5,562 nucleotides of DNA from an uncultured Selenomonas sp. (lineage in GTDB: Bacteria; Bacillota; Negativicutes; Selenomonadales; Selenomonadaceae): NCBI GenBank assembly GCA_905373085.1, contig CAJPRR010000140.1, positions 1 to 5,562 on the forward strand, written 5' to 3'. The translations under genes and the position numbers were made by a program. This document shows positions 1 through 4,981 of this stretch, one piece after another (position 1 is the first letter of the stretch; every line of letters starts with the position of its first letter). The notes beneath the pieces are model-generated. The model did no database searches and had not been told where the DNA came from. It was given only the letters and a program-made list of their open reading frames with translations.

Positions 1-32
1 GCATTTGCCAGATTCTCGTATGCCCGTATCAT
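1..32 (-). CDS. 5' end of an unidentified phage gene, cut by the window edge
   Basis: An ATG at 32-30 overlaps the TGA of the helicase gene in an ATGA arrangement. It is preceded by a purine-rich ribosome-binding site (GGAGGTGG, about 7 bases upstream), seen on the minus strand around 41-48. Only ten full codons are visible (MIRAYENLAN) before the window ends, so the product cannot be identified. The overlap and the strong ribosome-binding site argue for a real gene translated together with the helicase. In similar phage blocks this position often holds a small regulator or packaging-related gene, but nothing here decides that. Confidence 0.5.
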   Translation of the reverse strand, partial: MIRAYENLAN

Positions 33-1378
33 CTGCTTTCCACCTCCGCTTTTACGGCGTCAATCAACGCCGTCTGCGTCTTGTCTTTGTGTTCGAGCGC
101 CTGCATAACTTTCTCGTCAATCGTCCCGACAGCAACGATGTGATGAATGACCGCCGTATTCTTCTTCCCCTGTCGATAAAGACGCGCATTTGTCTGCTGA
201 TAAAGCTCTAAGCTCCACGTCAATCCGAACCAGACGAGAATCGAGCCGCCGAACTGAAGGTTGAGGCCATGCCCTGCACTCGCGGGATGGATAACACCAA
301 GGAAAATTTCTCCCGCATTCCATGCTTCGATATCCTCTCTCGATCGAAGTTCCTGCACAGGCAGACGCGATTTGATGCGTTCAAGATCGTGCTTGTACCA
401 ATAAGCGATGAGGACAGGCTTTCCATTCGCGCTTTCTGCCAAATCTTCCAGAGCATCAAGCTTTCGATTGTGGAGACGGACGACTTTTCCATCCTCCGCA
501 TAGACTGCTCCATTCGCCATCTGAAGCAGCTTGTTGGAGAGCGCCGCTGCGCTGACAGCATCGATCTCTTCGTTTTCAACTGCAATGACCATATCTCGCT
601 TCATATCGTCATAGAATTTTCGTTCACGCTCATCTAAGGCGACATGTACAATATTCGATACGAGATTTGGCATCTTAAGATATTCTCTGGCACACATGGA
701 GATAGTGATATCTCCGATGCGTCGATAGATGGCATCTTCCGCACCTTCGCGCGGCTTGTAGCTGAACACCATCTGCTGATTCCGTTTGTCTGGAAGGAAA
801 TAAGCATCGCGGTAAGAGGAGATGAATCTTCCACGTCGTTTTCCCATATTCAGAAGCCGGAATTCTGCCCAAAGATCCATGAGACCGTTTGCAGATGGCG
901 TGCCCGTCAATCCGACGATGCATTTAACTGAGGGACGCAGTTTCATAAGTGCACGAAACCGTTTTGCCTGATAAGACTTGAACGAGGAAATCTCGTCAAT
1001 AACGATCATATCGAAATCCATCGGCATATTGCTCTCTTCGAGCAGCCACTTCACATTCTCTCGGTTGATGACGTAAACCTCGGCGGGTTTCAGCAAAGCC
1101 GCCGAGCGTTCCTTCACCGCCCCCATGACCACGGAAGCGCGGATGTTTTTCGTGTGCTCCCATTTTGCAATCTCCGACGGCCATGTGCCCCGCGCCACGC
1201 GCAGCGGAGCTATAACGAGCACCTTGCCGATTTCGAAGAAATCATGCAGCAGTTCTTCGACTGCCGTAAGTGTGACGACCGTCTTGCCAAGCCCACAGTC
1301 CAGAAAGATCGCCGCTTCTTTGTGTGAGAGAATGAATTCCTTGGTATACGTCTGGTAGAAATGCGGTTCATAACGCAT
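29..1378 (-). CDS. SNF2-family (superfamily 2) phage DNA helicase/ATPase
   Basis: This encodes a 449-residue ATP-dependent DNA translocase/helicase of the compact SNF2-like type found in phage replication blocks. The superfamily 2 motifs are in order: motif I GLGKT (29-33), motif Ia VIAPLR (55-60), motif II VIDEIS (126-131; DEIS in place of the more usual DELS/DESS), motif III GLTGTP (156-161), motif V around HPASAGHGLNLQ (364-375), and motif VI QTNARLYRQG (395-404). Both RecA-like lobes are therefore present and the gene looks intact. The frame is open upstream to 1555, but I chose the ATG at 1378: it has a GGAGGG ribosome-binding site about 8 bases upstream, and the reading before it overlaps the nuclease gene in another frame. 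The gene overlaps the nuclease stop by 11 bases and the next gene by an ATGA, which suggests coupled translation. It probably remodels or unwinds DNA during phage replication or recombination; the exact role is unknown. Confidence 0.93.
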   Translation of the reverse strand: MRYEPHFYQTYTKEFILSHKEAAIFLDCGLGKTVVTLTAVEELLHDFFEIGKVLVIAPLRVARGTWPSEIAKWEHTKNIRASVVMGAVKERSAALLKPAEVYVINRENVKWLLEESNMPMDFDMIVIDEISSFKSYQAKRFRALMKLRPSVKCIVGLTGTPSANGLMDLWAEFRLLNMGKRRGRFISSYRDAYFLPDKRNQQMVFSYKPREGAEDAIYRRIGDITISMCAREYLKMPNLVSNIVHVALDERERKFYDDMKRDMVIAVENEEIDAVSAAALSNKLLQMANGAVYAEDGKVVRLHNRKLDALEDLAESANGKPVLIAYWYKHDLERIKSRLPVQELRSREDIEAWNAGEIFLGVIHPASAGHGLNLQFGGSILVWFGLTWSLELYQQTNARLYRQGKKNTAVIHHIVAVGTIDEKVMQALEHKDKTQTALIDAVKAEVESR

Positions 1379-1589
1379 CAAGAATCCCTCCGATCTGTTC
1401 CTTTCCATCAACCACGAACACTTTGAAACCAAGTGCACGCAGTTTGTCAATACACCGCGCCTGCAAAGGACGCGGTCTTTTGCCGAACGCCTTGATTTCC
1501 ATGAAGCACATCTTCCCGCCCGGCATAAGCACAAGCCGATCTGGCACACCCGCATATCCCGGAGAGATGAACTTCAGTGCAAGTCCGCC
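1368..1589 (-). pseudogene. VRR-NUC domain nuclease, 5'-truncated
   Basis: In one minus-strand frame this reads a nearly whole VRR-NUC core of about 73 residues. It starts GGLALKFISPG, continues with GVPDR and the MEIKA segment (the D and ExK residues of a PD-(D/E)XK-like nuclease), then PLQ and a C-terminal KVFVVDG. It ends at TGA 1370-1368, overlapping the helicase start. Proteins of this family normally have an N-terminal segment of some 15-20 residues with a start codon. Here the frame is closed by a TGA at about 1601-1599, and no convincing start with a ribosome-binding site lies between that stop and the core. Directly upstream, in the other frame, is a piece of a phage primase-helicase, so the 5' end was probably lost in a deletion. 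Removing one A from the AAAA at 1596-1599 would join ATGAAA at 1602 to this frame. In intact phages such nucleases sit between primase and SNF2 helicase, as here. Confidence 0.75.
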
Positions 1590-1596
1590 ATGCGAT

Positions 1597-1716
1597 TTTC
1601 ATGCGCCATCCCTTAACATTGGAAAGGCACGCACCGATGAATTCGAGCAGCAGTCGCTCAATTTCCATATCTCCGTCCGTAAGTGTACGCATGAAAGCAT
1701 CGAATGCGGGCGTTGC
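1597..1716 (-). pseudogene. Internal fragment of the phage primase-helicase (region before the P-loop of the helicase domain)
   Basis: In the minus frame that continues to 1447, about 39 residues read TPAFDAFMRTLTDGD followed by LLLEFIGACLSNVKGWRMK. From memory of the family, this resembles the stretch just before the Walker A motif of the D5/P4-type helicase domain in Firmicutes phage primases, which typically continues with a KALF..GxGxTGKS-type sequence. Here the match stops at GWRMK (1597), and the sequence beyond it belongs to the VRR-NUC gene in another frame. The fragment has no start of its own. It lies out of frame with the primase domain immediately upstream, so it is a scar of a larger gene. 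The assignment rests on motif recognition, not alignment. Confidence 0.6.
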
Positions 1717-2380
1717 GATCGAAAAGCCGCTCGAACTTGCCGCCGTTTTTCGCTTTTCGCAGAGAGCAGACAATGTCAAAGACGGTGCGGTCACCATCCT
1801 CCTTCGGTCTCCAATTCACGGGCTTCTTTCGCAGCATGTCCTTCTGAAGCGTGGCAAGCACGGCTTCCGTCCCATCGGCGAACGGCACGTCATGCACAAC
1901 ATCGCCCGTAAATACGGCAAAGCGGTTGGTCAGCCCTCCGATGTAAAGTTCCATGCCGTTATGCGGATTCTTGACATAGAACTTCGGATCGAGCTTTTCC
2001 TCGCCCTTCTCGTTTTTCCTTTTCGGAATGCGGTCATAGTCACAGCAGCCGTAAAGATGGATGCCGTTTCCGCTGACCGATTTTTCGGCATAAGTTTCAT
2101 GCCTGCGGATCTGCAGCTGCACCATAGCATCAGCTGCATCCCTGTGGTCAATGTCGAGGAAGTACATCCCTTTCGGGATAATGAACCCCACTCCGGCATA
2201 GGATGATTCCTCAGCCGCCCGCCGCGCTTCCTCGAATGTCACCCAACTTGCCCGATAGGCATGATTCACACCCGTGATGCCGCCGCCCGCAGCACAGGGC
2301 TTCTTCTTTCGCTTACCGTCTTTTTCGATGTACTTCCAACAAATCCAGATTCTCTGTTCCTTGAGATCGTTGATGGTCAT
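1658..2380 (-). pseudogene. Phage primase-helicase, N-terminal primase-polymerase domain only (truncated)
   Basis: The frame encodes 240 residues from the ATG at 2380. The first about 220 look like the primase-polymerase (AEP/PrimPol-like) half of a phage replicative primase-helicase, which would prime DNA synthesis. Visible features are an N-terminal IWICWKY segment (11-17), the metal-binding DxD in FLDIDHR (D76, D78), the nucleotide-binding SGNGIH (103-108), and a later MELYIGG..FAVFTGD segment (133-150). Similarity holds to FERLFDR (ending about 1715), after which 18 unrelated residues run to a stop. The normal gene is several times longer (roughly 700-800 residues) and carries a C-terminal SF3 helicase. 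The ATG at 2380 overlaps the upstream TGA as ATGA with GGAGG 10 bases before it; an ATG at 2386 is possible. The primase catalytic residues are intact, so a stand-alone primase domain could still be made, but loss of the helicase makes a remnant more likely. Confidence 0.8.
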
Positions 2381-2784
2381 TCCCATACGACCTCCTCGCA
2401 TTTCGTGCTGAAGCATCGAACCGGCAGGCGCAAGGCTCGCGCCTTCTCAAGCTCACACTGCATCCCCTCCGTAATCTCCGTGCCGAACGCCCAAAGTTCG
2501 CGGCATTTACGCAGGAGAACGAAATTCATGCGCATCGCAAGCGCACGATCCTTTTCCTCTGAAAGAAACTGCGGAAAAAGAAGATGCGGCGCAAGCGGGA
2601 TGCAGCCCCTCCGCACGGCGAAGCGGCAATACTCTCTCGCCCGGCGGACATTGACGGGCGGATTGCTTCGGTACGCCGAGCAGATATAGACAAGCGGCAA
2701 ATAGGCGTTCTCGCACTTTTCGATGTTCCTCATCGCCTCGCCCGCCGTCGGATCCGGATAATGCGCCTCATTGAAATATGGCAT
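2377..2784 (-). CDS. DUF4406-like phage protein (nucleoside 2-deoxyribosyltransferase-like fold)
   Basis: This is a 135-residue protein of a family common in Firmicutes prophages. The N terminus MPYFNEAHYPDPTAGEAM is typical of one phage subgroup. The core has YICSAYR (33-39), a CRFAVRRG helix (53-60), PLAPHLLFPQF (63-73), the CRELWAFG strand (94-101) and ITEGMQCELEKA (104-115), whose acidic residues lie where the deoxyribosyltransferase-like fold keeps its active-site glutamate. A role in nucleotide salvage or modification is inferred from the fold only; no activity is established from this sequence. The ATG at 2784 was chosen because of an AGGGAG ribosome-binding site about 8 bases upstream; a TTG at 2832 in the same frame is less likely. 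Its stop overlaps the primase start (ATGA), so the two are translationally coupled. Confidence 0.85.
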   Translation of the reverse strand: MPYFNEAHYPDPTAGEAMRNIEKCENAYLPLVYICSAYRSNPPVNVRRAREYCRFAVRRGCIPLAPHLLFPQFLSEEKDRALAMRMNFVLLRKCRELWAFGTEITEGMQCELEKARALRLPVRCFSTKCEEVVWE

Positions 2785-2841
2785 GACGTCACGCTCCCTG
2801 TTCACATGATGGTCTTTTAGCATGAAACCCAAAAGAAATCC

Positions 2842-2916
2842 TCAGACCGATTGGCTAAGTTTCTGTAAGGGCACCGCACAATATCCACAAAGTGGGCGTT
2901 TGTGCGTGCAGTTCAC
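2842..2916 (-). other. Short in-frame extension after the antirepressor stop, with a CxH...CxxC motif
   Basis: Directly after the antirepressor TGA (2919-2917) the same frame continues from GTG for 24 codons to TGA 2844-2842. The peptide is VNCTHKRPLCGYC followed by AVPLQKLSQSV. C3, H5, C10 and C13 resemble a small zinc knuckle. There is no ribosome-binding site that clearly belongs to the GTG. It could be a leaderless remnant of a deleted gene, the true C terminus of the antirepressor before a nonsense mutation, or chance. The rest of the 133-base gap up to the DUF4406 gene contains only that gene's ribosome-binding site. I do not claim that this is translated. Confidence 0.3.
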
Positions 2917-3597
2917 TCAACTTCTAAAAACTTCCTGCAGCACATCGACATGATAGGTGTTCACCATGCCATACTTGGCATCATATTCTTTGCCGATGTG
3001 GTAGCCTTGTTTTCTGGACATCTTCGAAGCTTTGCGCCCAAGAGCTGCTGCAATTTCCCGGCTCACGCCCCGACCCCCCGTGAGATTGGCATAGCCGATG
3101 ATTGTATAATGCTGCTGGTCGATGGTCATCTGCTTTGATTCGACCTCCAGAAGCCGCGCATCCACCTTGTCAAGACGAGCGTTTGCAACCTTGATCGCCT
3201 TCGCCTGCTCTACGAGTCTCTGAACCGTATGCAGCAGAATCTCCTCCGGCATCATGTTCTTGACGGGATTGAAGTAGCTTTCTTCCAATTCCTCAAAGAC
3301 ATCCCATGCACGATTCGTCCCCAGCATTTTGCAGTGACGCGCTGCTCCTCGCTTCGTCCAAAGATAAATCGCAGAGGCGAACTTGCTCACAGGCAATCCG
3401 ATATTTTCGGACTGCCTCTTGAAGTCCTTCAATTCCGCACCCTCAAGGCGAAAGTAATGTGCGCCTTCCTGAAAACGGTCTTCGTTGTTCTTGAAATTGT
3501 CACTGATGTTCCGACCTTCACAGCCATACGCCTCCGCGAGCTGCTCCGTGGTCATCACCTGTACTGCATCATGCTCCAAAACCTGCAAATCATTCAT
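2917..3597 (-). CDS. Phage antirepressor-type protein with ORF6N and ORF6C-like domains
   Basis: This is a 226-residue DNA-binding phage regulator. Residues about 10-95 fit an ORF6N domain (VMTTEQLAEAYG, then ISDNFKNN, RFQEGAHYF and an LWTKRGAARHCKML segment). Residues about 115-155 are charged and heptad-like, consistent with a coiled-coil linker. Residues about 160-226 fit an ORF6C-like domain, with YANLTGGRGVSREIAAALG, SRKQGYHIGK and VNTYHVDVLQEVF. Proteins of this build are usually annotated as antirepressors that interfere with a phage repressor or bind phage DNA; the target is unknown here. The ATG at 3597 was chosen over the open frame to 3645 because GGAGGG lies about 9 bases upstream and the family normally begins close to this point. 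It is the first gene of the minus-strand block and has its own upstream regulatory region. It appears intact. Confidence 0.88.
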   Translation of the reverse strand: MNDLQVLEHDAVQVMTTEQLAEAYGCEGRNISDNFKNNEDRFQEGAHYFRLEGAELKDFKRQSENIGLPVSKFASAIYLWTKRGAARHCKMLGTNRAWDVFEELEESYFNPVKNMMPEEILLHTVQRLVEQAKAIKVANARLDKVDARLLEVESKQMTIDQQHYTIIGYANLTGGRGVSREIAAALGRKASKMSRKQGYHIGKEYDAKYGMVNTYHVDVLQEVFRS

Positions 3598-3651
3598 AAG
3601 TGATTCCCTCCAATACATGGTCAATTTGTAGATGCCGGGGAACATTCATCC

Positions 3652-3667
3652 CCCTCTCAAAAGAGGG
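3652..3667 (-). promoter_or_regulatory. Leader hairpin upstream of the antirepressor gene
   Basis: A perfect 6-bp stem (CCCTCT / AGAGGG) with a 4-base loop lies 55 bases upstream of the antirepressor start, inside its predicted leader. A second G4/C4 pairing (3637-3640 with 3650-3653) partly competes with it. There is no T-run after it on either strand, so it is not a clear intrinsic terminator. It may affect leader stability or translation. The structure is seen in sequence; the function is inferred. Confidence 0.35.
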
Positions 3668-3680
3668 CGGACAGAAAGAG

Positions 3681-3700
3681 GCACATTGGTCACCACGTGC
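3681..3700. promoter_or_regulatory. Operator-like imperfect inverted repeat
   Basis: Twenty bases with GCAC and GTGC ends around an inner TGGTCACCA make an imperfect dyad. It sits just downstream of the predicted minus-strand -10 box and over the predicted plus-strand -35 box. A regulator bound here could affect both divergent genes, and the antirepressor encoded alongside is one candidate. Only one copy is visible, so this is tentative. Confidence 0.3.
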
Positions 3701-3715
3701 AGGAAATTTTATTTA
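3686..3715 (+). promoter_or_regulatory. Weak candidate promoter for the deformylase-like operon
   Basis: On the plus strand TTGGTC (3686-3691) and TATTTA (3710-3715) are 18 bases apart and lie 39 bases upstream of the deformylase-like ATG. It overlaps the -10 of the opposing candidate promoter, so the two would interfere with each other. The boxes are weak matches; an additional promoter in the AT-rich stretch to 3735 is possible. Confidence 0.25.
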
Positions 3716-3733
3716 TCTAAGCGAATACATCAA
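3706..3733 (-). promoter_or_regulatory. Candidate sigma-70-type promoter for the antirepressor/prophage block
   Basis: On the minus strand TTGATG (3733-3728) and TAAAAT (3711-3706) are separated by 16 bases, and the region around them is AT-rich. This would start transcription near 3699, giving a leader of about 100 bases before the antirepressor ATG. The match to consensus is moderate and was judged by eye. Confidence 0.4.
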
Positions 3734-3753
3734 ACAACGAAAGGGTGAAACAA

Positions 3754-4167
3754 ATGGTACGGCCAATCATCACGGATACTGTGTTTCTCGCGCAGCCATC
3801 GGAAGAAGCGGCAAAAGCTGACCTTTCCCTTGCGAACGATCTGCTTGATACGCTCAAGGCGCATGTCGGACACTGCGTAGGCCTTGCCGCCAACATGATT
3901 GGAGAGCGGAAACGCATCATAGCTATATGCATAGGAAAATCCTATGTCGTGATGCTGAATCCGAGAATTGCAAAAGCATCCGCCAAGCAATATGAAACAG
4001 AAGAACGCTGTCTTTCCCTCCTTGGACAGCGAAAAGCGATACGGCATGAGTGGATTGAAGTCACTTACCGCAACATGAAATTTCACAAACAGAAAAATAC
4101 ATTCTCCGGCTTTACGGCACAAATCATCCAGCACGAGATCGATCACTGCAACGGGATTTTAATATGA
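3754..4167 (+). CDS. Divergent peptide deformylase-like protein
   Basis: This 137-residue protein belongs to the short deformylase-like class seen in Firmicutes. Deformylases remove the formyl group from the N-terminal methionine of new proteins in the cytoplasm, using a metal held by one Cys and two His. Motif 1 reads CVGLAANM (41-48) instead of GxGLAAxQ, so the usual Gln is Met48. Motif 2 reads ERCLSL (84-89) instead of EGCLS, keeping metal-ligand Cys86 but with Arg85 for Gly. Motif 3 QHEIDH (126-131) keeps both His ligands and the catalytic Glu128. The fold and metal site therefore look intact, but activity is uncertain. The HCVGxAANMIG form is, from memory, shared by this short class, while the G-to-R change looks specific. 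The ATG at 3754 is preferred over GTG 3745 because AAAGGG lies about 8 bases before it. It is followed after 17 bases by the secreted-protein gene, so the pair is probably an operon. Confidence 0.85.
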   Translation: MVRPIITDTVFLAQPSEEAAKADLSLANDLLDTLKAHVGHCVGLAANMIGERKRIIAICIGKSYVVMLNPRIAKASAKQYETEERCLSLLGQRKAIRHEWIEVTYRNMKFHKQKNTFSGFTAQIIQHEIDHCNGILI

Positions 4168-4184
4168 GTAAGGAGCGATAAGAA

Positions 4185-4823
4185 ATGAAATACTTGAAAA
4201 AGGTTCTGCTTCTTCTTTCGCTGCTCACTTTTCTCTGTTCAGATACATCTGCGAGTGTGGGCACGGGCAATGACAGAGCTGTTAATTATGAAATGCACTA
4301 TCCTATTGTGTACACGGAAAATGCTGTCGCTCAGAATAAAATCAATTCGGATCTGTATAGATACATTGAAAATTTCCGAATCGACTATCGAAACGGAGAA
4401 TTTATCGAGGGGAAATTTACATATGAACTCCGATTCGAGAATGCTGACTATGTTTCTTTAATCCTCCATGATTACCGTTGGCGGGGAGGAGTGCATGGGC
4501 ATACTATACATACTGGTCTCGTATACAACAAACACTCAGGTGAAAAAGTCCCGTTGCGATATTTTATCCACTTAATTAATGAAGATTTCAGTACACTTTT
4601 CGCTTTCCCACTCTACAACGAGAGAAATAAATTCCTCAACACAAAATCAAGGGTACCTTACCGAGAATGCGATCATACCATCCCAGACGACTATTTCTTG
4701 TCTGGAAACGGTATAGTTTCATTGATTTTTCAAGAGTATCAAAGGGCTGCCTTTTTTGAAGGCATGACTTACACGCCCATTGAGCCTAAATGGATTGATT
4801 ACTTCAATCGGAAAAATCCATGA
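4185..4823 (+). CDS. Secreted DUF4163/DUF3298-domain protein
   Basis: This 212-residue exported protein has a basic MKYLKK start, a hydrophobic stretch (about 7-18) and a likely signal-peptidase site after TSA at 21-23. There is a Cys at 18, but TFLC does not fit a lipobox. The mature part resembles the paired DUF4163/DUF3298 fold known from extracytoplasmic parts of RsiV-type anti-sigma factors and PdaC-type polysaccharide deacetylases. It has a strand-rich N-terminal half with YVSLILHDYRWRGGVHGH (89-106), then TGLVYNKHSGEKVPL (110-124), and a C-terminal half with IPDDYFLSGNGIVSLIFQEY (166-185). No sigma-factor-binding or deacetylase catalytic domain is attached, so this is the stand-alone form, of unknown function at the cell surface. 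AAGGAG lies about 10 bases before the ATG. It is more AT-rich than the genes to its left. It ends just before the hairpins that mark the IS boundary and seems complete. Confidence 0.85.
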   Translation: MKYLKKVLLLLSLLTFLCSDTSASVGTGNDRAVNYEMHYPIVYTENAVAQNKINSDLYRYIENFRIDYRNGEFIEGKFTYELRFENADYVSLILHDYRWRGGVHGHTIHTGLVYNKHSGEKVPLRYFIHLINEDFSTLFAFPLYNERNKFLNTKSRVPYRECDHTIPDDYFLSGNGIVSLIFQEYQRAAFFEGMTYTPIEPKWIDYFNRKNP

Positions 4824-4824
4824 A

Positions 4825-4880
4825 AGCCCCCACGGGGCTGTCGCATGAGTCAAATTCGACTTATGCACAGCCCCTCATTT
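4825..4880 (+). terminator. Hairpin cluster and likely terminator after the DUF3298 gene; probable IS end
   Basis: Three arms can pair in two ways. AGCCCC (4825-4830) pairs with GGGGCT (4834-4839) over a 3-base loop. GGGGCTGT (4834-4841) also pairs with ACAGCCCC (4867-4874) to form a 41-base near-perfect palindrome, followed by TCATTTTTAT. The long form with its T-rich tail looks like an intrinsic terminator for the operon. The palindrome, beginning GGGGCTGT from either side, also resembles the ends of IS1182-type elements, so it is probably the terminal sequence of the IS. Which role came first is not clear. Confidence 0.55.
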
Positions 4881-4936
4881 TTATCATGAGAATCAAGGAA
4901 TCAATCGTTTCTATAAGAAGACTCTCGAAAAAAATG

Positions 4937-4976
4937 CGCAGGAAAGAACGCTGTGCCATGCCAGCTTTTTCCTGCG
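4937..4976 (-). terminator. Intrinsic terminator of the transposase gene
   Basis: A 9-bp stem (CGCAGGAAA at 4937-4945 with TTTCCTGCG at 4968-4976) encloses a second small stem (GCTG 4950-4953 with CAGC 4962-4965). On the minus strand it is followed by a run of seven T (4934-4928), a classic terminator placed 5 bases after the transposase stop. A T-rich stretch on the other side (4977-4983) may let it work in both directions and shield the IS from readthrough from the left. Confidence 0.65.
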
Positions 4977-4981
4977 TATTT

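Noticed and set aside
1379..1555. Upstream extension of the SNF2 helicase frame
   Set aside because: The translation is low-complexity and Cys/Arg-rich, overlaps the VRR-NUC core in another frame, and a strong ribosome-binding site serves the ATG at 1378.
1577..2206. Long plus-strand open frame of 209 codons
   Set aside because: It lies antisense to the primase domain, has no ribosome-binding site and its translation has no recognisable domain; the minus strand carries clear motifs.
2261..2689. Plus-strand open frame over the DUF4406 gene
   Set aside because: It is antisense to a gene with clear family motifs and has no initiation signal.
3730..4146. Minus-strand open frame opposite the deformylase-like gene
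   Set aside because: The plus strand shows the deformylase motifs; the reverse frame is a shadow without a ribosome-binding site.
4200..4242. Lipoprotein signal in the DUF3298-type protein
   Set aside because: The only Cys (18) is preceded by TFL, which does not fit a lipobox; an ordinary signal peptide fits better.
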